From Bacteroidota bacterium (GTDB lineage: Bacteria; Bacteroidota; Bacteroidia; Bacteroidales; CG2-30-32-10), in contig JAAXXA010000003.1 of the NCBI GenBank assembly GCA_013334735.1, forward strand, positions 1-20,583: a stretch of DNA of 20,583 bases. The letters are read 5' to 3'. The stretch's first letter is position 1, and each line of letters opens with the position of its first letter. The translations under genes were made by a program, and so were the position numbers. The notes beneath the pieces are model-generated. The model was given only the letters and a program-made list of their open reading frames with translations, made no database searches and had not been told where the DNA came from. Below are positions 1-8,253 of this stretch, piece by piece.

Positions 1-1093
1 CCCTATTGACGTATTTATTAATAAAGGGATAATTGCACATAAATTTATAAAAGAAAAATATAATTGGGGTCGTAAGAATTGCTTTTAATTCTTCCATAAA
101 ACCAGTATTCTTTATCATAAAACTACCGCCCGTCTCATATAACTCATTAAAATCACAACCAACAGTAATTATACTCGGAATTGAATATGAACTTGCCTCC
201 ATAACAACAAGACTCATAACATCTGACATACTTGGCAATATAAAACAGTCAGCGGCATTAAAAAGAGTAGCTTTATCATTAGCTGGCCAATGACCTATGT
301 AACGAATTTGCGAATTGCTTTCAATTATCGATTTTATTTTCCTTAACCACTCATTTGTTGACCCAACTGTTGAACCAGCAACGACGAGTTCCCAATCAGA
401 ACACTCTTTACTTATAGAGTTAAAGCTATTAAGCAGCAGTTCTATACCTTTTTCAGGACTTATTCGAGAAGCAAATAAAAGTATTTTTTTCTGAGGGTCA
501 GCTCCTATTAATTTTTTAAATTTCATTTTATCATCACCAGATGATAATGCTTGTGTATTTACACCATTAGGGATAATAATGACTTTATTATTAAACCCAT
601 GATTAAGAATATACTTTTTCTCTTGCTTTGTAATAGCACGAATCACATTCACTTCTTTCCTGAGAAATGGAAATAGTAATTTAAAATACGGATATTTCTT
701 TAAAATTTTCGACCTTATACGAACAGGATCTAACTCGCCATGCACTGTCCATATTACTGGTATGCCATTTTTTTTAGCCCAAATAACTGCCTGAATATTA
801 TAGAAGTTCCACATTCCATGAATATGCAAGATGCCAATAATATCTTTATATTTGTTAAGCACATTTCCCAATGACGGCATTATACTGAAGCCTAATATGG
901 ATACTAACTTCAAGGTATATACAGGCAAATCGATATCGTTTATATAATTATATTTTGTATCTGTCGGTCCAGTTATAAATAGCTGCGGAATCTCTGTTGC
1001 ACACGCGCGAGCCAATTCAACCGCCGCAACCACAGTCCCTCCCATACGTTCATCAGTACTGAATAATATATTACAAACTGTTTTTTTTACCAT
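1..1093 (-). CDS. GT4-family glycosyltransferase, 3' end beyond the window
   Basis: The frame opens with ATG at 1093 and stays open for 364 codons to the window edge, so the C-terminus is missing. It reads as a GT-B retaining glycosyltransferase of family GT4, which transfers a sugar from a nucleotide-sugar donor to a lipid-linked glycan at the inner face of the cytoplasmic membrane. Visible marks are an N-terminal glycine-rich loop (RMGGTV, about 16-21), HGMWN (92-96), TVHGELDP (116-123), PNGVNT (175-180), SRISPEKG (209-216) and the donor-site segment PSMSDVMSLVVMEA (287-300). The first Glu of the family's E-x7-E motif is Asp291 here; the second is Glu299. The last 20 or so visible residues are unusually hydrophobic for this family, so a late frameshift cannot be excluded. 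The gene lies 34 bp after the preceding GT4 gene and has no clear Shine-Dalgarno sequence. Donor and acceptor cannot be read from the sequence. Confidence 0.88.
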   Translation of the reverse strand, partial: MVKKTVCNILFSTDERMGGTVVAAVELARACATEIPQLFITGPTDTKYNYINDIDLPVYTLKLVSILGFSIMPSLGNVLNKYKDIIGILHIHGMWNFYNIQAVIWAKKNGIPVIWTVHGELDPVRIRSKILKKYPYFKLLFPFLRKEVNVIRAITKQEKKYILNHGFNNKVIIIPNGVNTQALSSGDDKMKFKKLIGADPQKKILLFASRISPEKGIELLLNSFNSISKECSDWELVVAGSTVGSTNEWLRKIKSIIESNSQIRYIGHWPANDKATLFNAADCFILPSMSDVMSLVVMEASSYSIPSIITVGCDFNELYETGGSFMIKNTGFMEELKAILTTPIIFFFYKFMCNYPFINKYVNR

Positions 1094-1127
1094 TATAATT
1101 AAATCAATCTGTTATTGATAGACCGCA

Positions 1128-2315
1128 TCATTGCTCACTTAACCGCAACAATAAAAAAATATATTGTTGAATATTTCTCCTCGAATATAATAACTCCATT
1201 GATTTGCGTGAATTTTCTCTACAACTGGATAAATACTCTTTATTTTCCTTAAAATACCTTATTGCACGTGCAAGTCCTTCACTATCCCCTGGCTCTATGT
1301 TTATCCCACATTTGTTATTCGTTACGACATCCGATATTTCATTCATTCCACATGATATAGTTATTAAAGCTGCACCGGATGCCATTGCATAAGCTGTTTT
1401 ACTTGGCACAGAGAGTCCTTCAATACCTTTTTCAAGAGTGATAATAGCAATATCAGCAGTCGCCAATGAAAATGGAACTATATCTTCATTTTGAAATGGA
1501 AGAAGCTTAACATTTGTCAAATTTGCATCAATAATATTTTTTTTTATAATACCCCATTTAGAGCCTGTGCCGATAATCATAAAACATATATCAATATCAT
1601 CCTTCATTATTATGGCAGCATCAATTATCGTTTTAACTGAATTTGTATTACCAATATTTCCGGAATATTGTACGGTCAACTTATTTATTTGACTATTTTC
1701 AATCGCAAACCAATTTTTTTCTTTTTCTATTGGCTTAATAAATGATTCATCAGCCCAGTTAGGAATAACTATAACCTTTGATATTTTTTCAGTTGGAATG
1801 ATTGTATTTATATTATTTCTCATGTATTCTCCTATCGTAAATACTATTTCGGACTTACTCCATACATGTCGATTAAACGCACGCCACAATAGTGCTATAA
1901 AACCATTTTTTTTGATTTCTCCAAGGCTTTCAAGAATATCAGGATAGATGTCGTAAACCAATACCACATAACGTTGGCGACGTAATAGATTCAACAAATA
2001 TCCAATAAGCGGAAGAAATGGCGGATTCGATACTATAAAAATTATTGTAGCAGGATGACTTTTAAATGACACTCTTAATGCTGCAATAAAGTATTTTATC
2101 CAACTTAAAAAGCGAGTCATCACAGTTTTACGATCATATTCGGGGGCTTCAATAATTGTTAAGCGTGAATTAGTAAAACGGTTTATCTCATATTTATAAC
2201 CAGTTAACAAATCAGATGGGCCAATTTGATTTGCAACATCTTCAGCTAACTCACGAAATAATGAACCTGAAACTTGATTCAAAAATAGAAATTTACTATA
2301 TCTTCCACTATCCAT
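1128..2315 (-). CDS. GT4-family glycosyltransferase, WcaI-like
   Basis: A complete 395-residue GT-B glycosyltransferase. The arrangement resembles the WcaI-like branch of GT4: SNPPFLPLIGYLL (96-108), VYDIYPDILESLG (120-132), PNWAD (185-189), YSGNIGNTN (217-225) and the C-terminal nucleotide-sugar site with GLSVPSKTAYAMASGAAL (300-317). It lacks the usual N-terminal glycine-rich loop near residue 10-20. It probably adds one sugar to the undecaprenyl-linked repeat unit on the cytoplasmic side; donor and linkage are unknown. It is preceded by about 320 bp of non-coding DNA and followed after 34 bp by another GT4 gene, so the two are probably co-transcribed. The start at 2315 was chosen as the first ATG of the frame; there is no strong ribosome-binding site. 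Confidence 0.9.
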   Translation of the reverse strand: MDSGRYSKFLFLNQVSGSLFRELAEDVANQIGPSDLLTGYKYEINRFTNSRLTIIEAPEYDRKTVMTRFLSWIKYFIAALRVSFKSHPATIIFIVSNPPFLPLIGYLLNLLRRQRYVVLVYDIYPDILESLGEIKKNGFIALLWRAFNRHVWSKSEIVFTIGEYMRNNINTIIPTEKISKVIVIPNWADESFIKPIEKEKNWFAIENSQINKLTVQYSGNIGNTNSVKTIIDAAIIMKDDIDICFMIIGTGSKWGIIKKNIIDANLTNVKLLPFQNEDIVPFSLATADIAIITLEKGIEGLSVPSKTAYAMASGAALITISCGMNEISDVVTNNKCGINIEPGDSEGLARAIRYFKENKEYLSSCRENSRKSMELLYSRRNIQQYIFLLLRLSEQ

Positions 2316-2639
2316 TAAAATTACTTAATTTATAACTATTCAATGAAATTACTTTGTAAAAGCTGTTTTTATTAACGTGAGGCCCCATAAACTTACCTGC
2401 ATGTATAAAAAGATGAACTGCCGATTTTTACCTTTATATATTTATTTAGTAACAGCATATGTATACTCAAAATTAATCAATATATTTTATTATTGTTTTG
2501 ATATTAGTATCTGTACTTGTAAGACACCTTAAAAACAGATATTCTATAATTGAATACTTCCGTTTCTATTGAACAATAACCGATTCACTATTCATCAACA
2601 AATTTCGAATTATCTGATAATTCATATAGATTTCTCTGC
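2316..2639. other. AT-rich non-coding gap between phosphotransferase and GT4 genes
   Basis: These 324 bases hold no credible gene on either strand. They separate the less AT-rich kinase/nucleotidyltransferase block from the two GT4 genes. A short palindrome lies at 2607-2623. Several TATA-like stretches occur on the minus strand, but none has a convincing -35 box at proper spacing. A promoter for the last two genes could lie here; the sequence alone does not show one. Confidence 0.6.
2607..2623. repeat. Short inverted repeat after the phosphotransferase gene
   Basis: GAATTATC at 2607-2614 is mirrored by GATAATTC at 2616-2623 around a single base. It lies 17-33 nt downstream of the phosphotransferase stop codon. 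The AT-rich stem is weak and no T-run follows it, so this is only a possible 3'-end structure. It is listed because similar, stronger inverted repeats follow other genes of the cluster. Confidence 0.35.
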
Positions 2640-3926
2640 TTATCCGAGATTCTGGCTGGAAACACGTTGTTCAGCCCAGGAATCATTGATATAGTTAAGG
2701 GATCGTCCAATTTCCTGTTTGAGTTGCAGCCAGGAACCACTTTGCTGTAAAAAACACGGATTTGAATTCTCACGCGTACTCCAGAGCAATTCCTCAAGGA
2801 TAAACAATAGCAGCATAAGCCGTCTTTTTTTATTATCCGCCAGCAGTCTGGCCATTCGAATCGACAGCCCTGGTAGTCGCTGCGAAACATAGTCACCATC
2901 TCGCAGGGAAGAGAGAATGCGTTCCGACAAACCCGATGGAAAACGGCTGTACAATGAAAAAACAAGATAATCATATGCGTACTGCCTTTTACCTGCATGC
3001 TCCCAATCAACAATCCATACCTGCCTATTATTACATGCAAGAATGTTACCATACTGAAAATCACCATGCCCGTCTGCAATATCCACAAAAAGCTCTCCGG
3101 AATCCACCATCAATCGCCCAAGAATATTTTGTGCTGATAAGATCCACTCTCCAATCATGTCCCGATCTTGTTTACAAAACAAAGCTGCATCACAGTTTAT
3201 TTTAATCCGAGCAACCAAACTCTGAAAATAACTCTCTACAGAACACGAGGTTACCGTTTTTTCCAGCCATACACCAAGAAACTCCAGAGCCTGCTTCATT
3301 AATTGTGGACTACTTTCCTCTTCAGTCAACCTGTTCAGACTAACTGCGTCAACATACTCAGCCTCAAACCAGGTGTTATCATGTGCTATGGTGCCTAATC
3401 GAGGAAAAGGCCAACTCCCTTCTCTTTTACGCGCTGTTAGTTCTGAAATCATATACTCCAAATCAAAGGAGTCTTTCAAAATATCCCATGAACGCTTATT
3501 TTGTAAATCTATAAGCCTGATACGGTTGTTCCCTCCAAGAATCACGATATTTGAGGATCCAGGCAAACGAGGCTTGATATCAAGGCAATATGTGGTAAAT
3601 AATTTTGCAGTATAATGATTAGCCACAAGTGATACGTAAATCTTCTGCAGTTGTCGACGATATTTATGCGGTGTATGCCGATAATTGACAGTAAGAAAAT
3701 CGAATACAGACTGGTCTGCATCTTGAGCGAATATTATATTGAGAAATGGATTGCAATAAAAACGCTCTCCATCACTACGCACAGCTTTAACAAAACGCTC
3801 ATACAACGCCAATTTCTTCCAAACCACTTGGTACGGCCTGCCATAATATTCAGAGAAAAAGCGTGACAAGGTCACTTCAAGAATCTTGCCAAATGGCTCT
3901 CTTTCGAGAAGCTGCTCTATCTTCAC
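2640..3926 (-). CDS. APH/choline-kinase-like phosphotransferase
   Basis: A 428-residue protein with the kinase-like fold of aminoglycoside/choline/homoserine kinases in its C-terminal half. The catalytic loop is HGDFQYGNIL (287-296, catalytic Asp289) and the metal-binding segment is IVDWEHAG (305-312, Asp307). FEAEYVD (187-193) may correspond to the hinge before the C-lobe. The N-terminal part (1-110) has no motif I recognise. The likely reaction is ATP-dependent phosphorylation of a hydroxyl on a small molecule or sugar. Resistance is unlikely given the setting inside a polysaccharide locus. The start is GTG at 3926, supported by the strongest Shine-Dalgarno sequence noticed in the window. 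It follows the nucleotidyltransferase-like gene by 37 bp and shares its less AT-rich composition. Substrate unknown. Confidence 0.85.
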   Translation of the reverse strand: MKIEQLLEREPFGKILEVTLSRFFSEYYGRPYQVVWKKLALYERFVKAVRSDGERFYCNPFLNIIFAQDADQSVFDFLTVNYRHTPHKYRRQLQKIYVSLVANHYTAKLFTTYCLDIKPRLPGSSNIVILGGNNRIRLIDLQNKRSWDILKDSFDLEYMISELTARKREGSWPFPRLGTIAHDNTWFEAEYVDAVSLNRLTEEESSPQLMKQALEFLGVWLEKTVTSCSVESYFQSLVARIKINCDAALFCKQDRDMIGEWILSAQNILGRLMVDSGELFVDIADGHGDFQYGNILACNNRQVWIVDWEHAGKRQYAYDYLVFSLYSRFPSGLSERILSSLRDGDYVSQRLPGLSIRMARLLADNKKRRLMLLLFILEELLWSTRENSNPCFLQQSGSWLQLKQEIGRSLNYINDSWAEQRVSSQNLG

Positions 3927-3930
3927 AATT

Positions 3931-3937
3931 CACCTCT
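3931..3937 (-). promoter_or_regulatory. Shine-Dalgarno sequence fixing a GTG start
   Basis: The minus strand reads AGAGGTG at 3937-3931, followed by AATT and then GTG at 3926-3924. The purine core and spacing fit a strong ribosome-binding site and support the GTG start of the phosphotransferase gene. Most other genes here have weak or no such site. Confidence 0.7.
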
Positions 3938-3963
3938 ATCAAGAAAATGATATCCCGTGGTCA

Positions 3964-5151
3964 TCAGGCATGTCTTCGTTTAGCAAGACTGAAAATTCTA
4001 TGGAGATAAAAATATATGAGCGATCGATTATTCTGAAGACTGTACCCTTCTTTGATCCAATCCGCAGATGGAAGGAAAACCCGCCGAAGCCCATCAATCA
4101 TCCCGCGTGATAAAGCAATCTCAAGCCGCACTAACTGCAAAAACGTAAACTTGTGTTTATGCCGGTTTAACACTCCAGCATCAGAAATAAGTTTAAACAG
4201 AAACCCCCTCCTTCGCTCTGATGGGATAAGTGCGATAAGAACACCTTCAGGAATTGGCGTATCCAGCAGACTTGCAGGAATCGCAAGGGAAAGAAAGACC
4301 AGCTCCTCTGCCCGATGACACCGAACAAGATTCAGAAATTGTGGCCAGTCAATATTAACATTACGAACAAGATGATCAACATCAAGCTGCAGTCGCAGTC
4401 CAATGCCGCGAACATACGAATGACTTGCAACATGGAGCGCACAGACCAAAAGATTATCTTCTGGAGCAAGGATTCGCACTCTCGACTCTGAACCATTTAT
4501 CAATATTGAACGGTCAATCAAGTCTCGTGTAGTTAGCCCCTGCTCCATAGGAACCCAGCGCCGCAATACCGGCCTCCACTGGATATTTAACCAGAATATA
4601 TTACCGTCAGCCAATGTTTTGCAGTAATTATCCCAGCCAATGATATCCCGATCCCATTGGCTTGAATTTTCTGAAGCACAACGCTCTCGTGAACCTCGAG
4701 TAAAACCTTCTTCAAAAAGTAAAAGTTCAAATTGTGACATATCTTCCTTTTCCACAAGGAGTTCAAGGTCACTTGAAGCGAAACAACCTCTGCAATGCTG
4801 AACGCCCCGAGCTATACCACCATTTTCGATGGCCGCAAATCGTATACCTTGTTGCTCTGCAAGCAAAGCCAGTCGGTCCAGCTCAATGAAAAAACCTTGA
4901 AGCTTCTGCTCAGCCTCTTTGTGAGATTTACTCCAACGCAAAGCCAAATGCTCAACAGGAACAGATTCCATCAAACCGTGAGCAACCATTGGTATCACCT
5001 TGTTCTCAGCGGCACACTCAAAAACCGCCTCATCACCTTTCTCCTGATAAACAGAGTAAATCCTCTTACGCTGAAAGAGAGTTCTCTCGTGCCTCAAGGC
5101 AAGAATAAGAAGCTCCTCAACAGAGGAAAGTGTTTCCTCATATCTTGTCAT
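3964..5151 (-). CDS. Nucleotidyltransferase-fold protein (PF14907-like)
   Basis: A 395-residue protein resembling the 'uncharacterised nucleotidyltransferase' family (PF14907, NTP_transf_5), often seen in exopolysaccharide loci. Segments in order: IENGGIARG (108-116), in the place of the family's glycine-containing strand-turn; SSDLELLVE (126-134), the acidic metal-binding motif (normally D-x-D/E followed by LLV); LNIQWRPV (188-195), like the family's aromatic D/N-x-H/Q-W motif; and LAPEDNLL with ALHVASHS (229-245), the conserved His-containing helix. Such proteins are presumed to transfer a nucleotidyl group, but no substrate is established. Its ATG at 5151 overlaps the TGA of the upstream kinase gene by 4 bp, so translation is probably coupled. 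The GG region departs from the usual KG-A/G form, so activity is uncertain. Confidence 0.75.
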   Translation of the reverse strand: MTRYEETLSSVEELLILALRHERTLFQRKRIYSVYQEKGDEAVFECAAENKVIPMVAHGLMESVPVEHLALRWSKSHKEAEQKLQGFFIELDRLALLAEQQGIRFAAIENGGIARGVQHCRGCFASSDLELLVEKEDMSQFELLLFEEGFTRGSRERCASENSSQWDRDIIGWDNYCKTLADGNIFWLNIQWRPVLRRWVPMEQGLTTRDLIDRSILINGSESRVRILAPEDNLLVCALHVASHSYVRGIGLRLQLDVDHLVRNVNIDWPQFLNLVRCHRAEELVFLSLAIPASLLDTPIPEGVLIALIPSERRRGFLFKLISDAGVLNRHKHKFTFLQLVRLEIALSRGMIDGLRRVFLPSADWIKEGYSLQNNRSLIYFYLHRIFSLAKRRHA

Positions 5152-5801
5152 GGCAATAATCTCTTTATGTCGCCAAAAACAATATCTACCGGACGTGCAG
5201 AATCAAGAACATGCCATCGTGCAAGCTTCTGAGCCTCCTTGTAGAGTGCATAGCGGTGAATAAATCTCTCGGATGAATCAGGAAATGGTTCATTTTTTTG
5301 TGCACAGCGAATTTCGGACAACTCAATAGGAATGGTAAGCAAGCACTGTAAGGATGGCTTGGGAGTCAATAAAACAAGCGTCTTCCAAAGTAACCAGTTC
5401 TCGACTTTCAAGTGAGGGAACATAATCTGGAAATCAATGAGAGTATCCCATATATATCGATCACAGATCACGACCTTTCCCTGTAAAAGCCAAAAACGCA
5501 CCTGCACTGTGTACACCCTCAAAAGATCAATAATGGCAATGATAAGCCAGATTCTCTGAACATACTGATTTCCAAATATCTCATCTCTCTTTTGACTGTT
5601 TCCGGATGATGGCAACCTCTTACCTGAAAACCTTCTTAGTATATTCTTAACAGAATTTATTCCTGAAGTATAACCACCTCTGGTCCAGAGATAAACCGGC
5701 ACAAAACCTTGTTCGATATAATAACGATCAAGAAGTTCCAACTGTGTAGATTTTCCGGCACCATCAATACCGCTTATAGTAACTAAAATCCATTTTTTCA
5801 C
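5148..5801 (-). CDS. Thymidylate-kinase-like P-loop nucleotide kinase
   Basis: A 217-residue P-loop kinase similar in layout to dTMP kinase. The Walker A loop GIDGAGKST is at 11-19 and the DRY motif (CDRYIWDTLID) is at 113-123, with a lid-like region around 150-180. The residues after DRY differ from the DRY-x-x-S-x-x-A-Y-Q pattern typical of housekeeping Tmk. Together with its place in a polysaccharide operon, this suggests a paralogue acting on another (d)NMP or phosphorylated small molecule. Hydrophobic, Trp-rich stretches (83-110) are also unlike standard Tmk. The start is GTG at 5801, just before the P-loop; no other start fits. The stop overlaps the start of the nucleotidyltransferase-like gene (ATGA). 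It is the first gene of a trio with that gene and the phosphotransferase. True dTMP kinase activity is possible but not the favoured reading. Confidence 0.82.
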   Translation of the reverse strand: MKKWILVTISGIDGAGKSTQLELLDRYYIEQGFVPVYLWTRGGYTSGINSVKNILRRFSGKRLPSSGNSQKRDEIFGNQYVQRIWLIIAIIDLLRVYTVQVRFWLLQGKVVICDRYIWDTLIDFQIMFPHLKVENWLLWKTLVLLTPKPSLQCLLTIPIELSEIRCAQKNEPFPDSSERFIHRYALYKEAQKLARWHVLDSARPVDIVFGDIKRLLP

Positions 5802-5825
5802 ATTACTATTTTTTTAATTTTCAGA

Positions 5826-6638
5826 CTACCGTGTAATAAATTTTTTAAAGGGCGGATTTTCTTTAACTGCTGATAGATACTTATAATCATTATATAGATT
5901 TCTGAGACGGTATATGATCCTGTCTCGATAAAGCAATATCCTGTAGTATAGATTCGTTCTAATTCCATGATATTCATTTCGTCTTATTCGTTCTATATCC
6001 TTGCTTTTTTTTGACATGACTTGTGTTTTTGCGTTAGAATGAACTCTAAAGCACGCAAGTACCTTTTGAGTTCTAAGAGCCTTGAAGTCTTTTGTTATCC
6101 GTAACATAAATTCATGATCTATTACAAAATGGTAATTCTTATCTAATAGATGACGTTCTATCACTTTCCTTCGATAAAATGCATTAGTGTTACCGATATA
6201 GGCTATTCTTGTGAGCAGATCGTAATTATATTTTGGTGGTATACGCACATGATGAAGTTTATCGCAGGAATCCACATAAGCCATTCCACCGTAAATAATA
6301 TCTATATCAGGATTAGACTTAAACAAACCAACAACGTGTTCAAATACTGATTCATCAAAATAATAATCATCCGAATTTATCCATGCAATTATATCGCCTG
6401 TAGCATTCAAAAAACCTTTGTTTACTGCATCACCTTGTCCTTCATCAGGAGCGGAAGAATATATTAATCTTGAATCTTTTTGTTTAAACTCCTTTAACAG
6501 TTCGATTGTACGGTCTGTTGAACCTCCATCAACTACTATATGTTCAATATTTGCATAGATTTGACCAGAAACAGATGCGAGACATGTTGACACATAATCA
6601 GCTTGATTAAATGAAGGCGTTATTATTGAAATTTTCAT
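5826..6638 (-). CDS. GT2-family glycosyltransferase
   Basis: A 270-residue GT-A inverting glycosyltransferase of family GT2. It begins with the typical ISIITPSFNQADYV strand and helix (3-16), followed by VVDGGSTD (35-42) and the metal/nucleotide-binding DxD-type motif WINSDD (86-91). SAPDEGQGDAVNKGF (62-76) is a family signature in which the acidic and glycine residues line the donor pocket. It should transfer one sugar to the growing lipid-linked repeat unit in the cytoplasm. The C-terminal 60 residues are basic and probably membrane-associated. It lies between the Wzy-like gene (187 bp upstream) and the kinase gene (24 bp downstream). Donor and linkage are unknown. There is no clear ribosome-binding site before ATG 6638. 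Confidence 0.92.
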   Translation of the reverse strand: MKISIITPSFNQADYVSTCLASVSGQIYANIEHIVVDGGSTDRTIELLKEFKQKDSRLIYSSAPDEGQGDAVNKGFLNATGDIIAWINSDDYYFDESVFEHVVGLFKSNPDIDIIYGGMAYVDSCDKLHHVRIPPKYNYDLLTRIAYIGNTNAFYRRKVIERHLLDKNYHFVIDHEFMLRITKDFKALRTQKVLACFRVHSNAKTQVMSKKSKDIERIRRNEYHGIRTNLYYRILLYRDRIIYRLRNLYNDYKYLSAVKENPPFKKFITR

Positions 6639-6775
6639 AAATATAATATTTACAGAAAAACTAATAGCTCTGATTTTTATAGCTAATTCATATACTTAAT
6701 AAATAATCAAAGGCTTTACGGGAAGGGGTATGGAATCAATTGTGAAAATGAACAATCATTTTCGTCTAAAGCACC

Positions 6776-6805
6776 TTTGAATATAATCATGGGATTATAT
6801 TCAAA
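6776..6805. repeat. Perfect 13-bp inverted repeat after the polymerase gene
   Basis: TTTGAATATAATC (6776-6788) and GATTATATTCAAA (6793-6805) form a perfect 13-bp stem with the 4-nt loop ATGG. It begins 21 nt downstream of the Wzy-like stop codon. On the transcribed strand the stem is followed by GGTGCTTTAG, so the T-tract of a classical intrinsic terminator is absent. Possible roles are a leaky terminator or a barrier to 3' exonucleases. Confidence 0.6.
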
Positions 6806-6825
6806 ATGATAACATAATATACTGC

Positions 6826-8157
6826 TTATATATTATCCTGATCACTAATATTTTTTCCCATCTCTGATAAAACGAAACCAATCGCAAAAAAGAATATAGG
6901 ATTTTGAACTAACAAATAAGTTATAAATGATATAGTAAAGATATCTCCAAGATATTTATTGCTTAGTTTTTTGAGTTTGTGACTAATCTTAAAATAAAAT
7001 AACAAATACAATAAAAGGCCAATAATACCAGATCGAGATAATAAGTTAACAAGTCCGATACCTGGGATTCCGGAAAGCTGACCTTGAAAGGTAACAATGG
7101 CACTTTTATCCATATATTTAGAAGATGGAATCCCAATCAAATTAGGCCCTGTACCAATAAGTAAATGTTGTGGGTTATCAGAAAAGAAATTTAGTGCCGC
7201 TCTATCAAAAAGCTCAAATCTTGTAAATAATACATTTTCCCCCTCCATAAGATATTCTTCACGTCCTTCTGTTACCATATCATATCTTGAAGTTATTAAT
7301 GCTATTTTAGGATTATCTTTAACCATATAATAAAAAATAAAACCAATAATCACAACCCCCATAAATATAAATAGTGATCTTGCTTTAAATATTTCACTTT
7401 TATATAAATACACAAAAGAAACACCTAACAATATATATGATGAAAAAGAGAAACTCAACAAAACACCAAGCATACCAACTATAACTGATGTATTCCTGAA
7501 TTTAAATTGATATCCATTTATATAGGATATAAATAAAAGCATTACCATTGCTTCAAGAGTTCTCGCAAAACCCCTGGGTTCATGAGAAAATCCAAGCAAT
7601 CGACCAGACATTCTTTCAAAATAGCTACCTACATTAAATATATGTTTGTATATAGGATAGCCAATAATAGCATCAACTATCGCGACAAGAACAATAAATA
7701 TAACAAAAAATGAAATAATATTTAATAATTCATTTATTTCAACAAGATCATTTACAAATACAAAATAAACAAAGTATATAATATTTATCTCAAGTGCAAT
7801 CCTTATAAGCGCAACAATAGTTCGACCTTCGGGTAATTGTGACCAAGTTCTTTCCGAATCCCCAATATCCCATGGGATTAAATATCCAAACAAGAAACCA
7901 GTTAATAAAAGCAGTATATACTCATAACGAATTTCTCTTATTATATTATTGAGTAAAACTTTATAAAATACTTTATCAAAAAATATTACTGAAAGCGGAA
8001 TCAACTGATAAGCTTGAATTCTACTGCCATAAAAATCAAAATAAAACATATTTCCAAGTAATGACAAGACCATCAATACAATTAAATTAGTATAATCTTT
8101 CCTGAATGCAAATACAGCTATAAGTGCTATATATATACCTGAAACAATAATATTCAT
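6826..8157 (-). CDS. O-antigen/capsule polymerase (Wzy-like) integral membrane protein
   Basis: A 443-residue, strongly hydrophobic protein with about ten to twelve predicted membrane segments. The first run is between residues 3 and 60, the last between 405 and 430. A large, more polar loop (about 280-360) lies before the final segments, as in Wzy polymerases and O-antigen ligases of the PF04932 type. Supporting segments are GRLLGFSHEPRGFART (185-200), with the Arg/His residues common before the conserved membrane helix, and HLLIGTGPNLIG (331-342). The likely role is joining undecaprenyl-linked repeat units on the periplasmic face after flipping by Wzx. A ligase (WaaL) is the main alternative, because the two share a fold; Wzx and glycosyltransferases in the same run favour polymerase. 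Composition is very AT-rich, typical of wzy genes. Confidence 0.82.
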   Translation of the reverse strand: MNIIVSGIYIALIAVFAFRKDYTNLIVLMVLSLLGNMFYFDFYGSRIQAYQLIPLSVIFFDKVFYKVLLNNIIREIRYEYILLLLTGFLFGYLIPWDIGDSERTWSQLPEGRTIVALIRIALEINIIYFVYFVFVNDLVEINELLNIISFFVIFIVLVAIVDAIIGYPIYKHIFNVGSYFERMSGRLLGFSHEPRGFARTLEAMVMLLFISYINGYQFKFRNTSVIVGMLGVLLSFSFSSYILLGVSFVYLYKSEIFKARSLFIFMGVVIIGFIFYYMVKDNPKIALITSRYDMVTEGREEYLMEGENVLFTRFELFDRAALNFFSDNPQHLLIGTGPNLIGIPSSKYMDKSAIVTFQGQLSGIPGIGLVNLLSRSGIIGLLLYLLFYFKISHKLKKLSNKYLGDIFTISFITYLLVQNPIFFFAIGFVLSEMGKNISDQDNI

Positions 8158-8253
8158 TTTTCTTGCCTGATCATATAAATATATTTTAGCTATTTTTATT
8201 CATATATGATAATATGATAAAAGAACGCCTAAATCAAAACACAATTTAATATT

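Noticed and set aside
2588..3088. 166-codon minus-strand frame overlapping the phosphotransferase gene
   Set aside because: It is out of frame with the recognised kinase motifs and has no domain character; a shadow of the real gene.
2640..3926. Antibiotic-resistance (aminoglycoside phosphotransferase) reading of the APH-like gene
   Set aside because: Only the general kinase motifs match. The setting with polysaccharide genes and the unrecognised N-terminal part point to a metabolic substrate.
4795..5232. 145-codon plus-strand frame antisense to the nucleotidyltransferase-like and kinase genes
   Set aside because: Its sequence is low-complexity and unlike any family I know, and it lies fully opposite genes with clear motifs.
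8158..8253. ATCATATA/TATATGAT inverted repeat in the gap before the Wzy-like gene
   Set aside because: Arms of 8 bp of pure A/T-type sequence with a long loop are expected by chance in this very AT-rich stretch.
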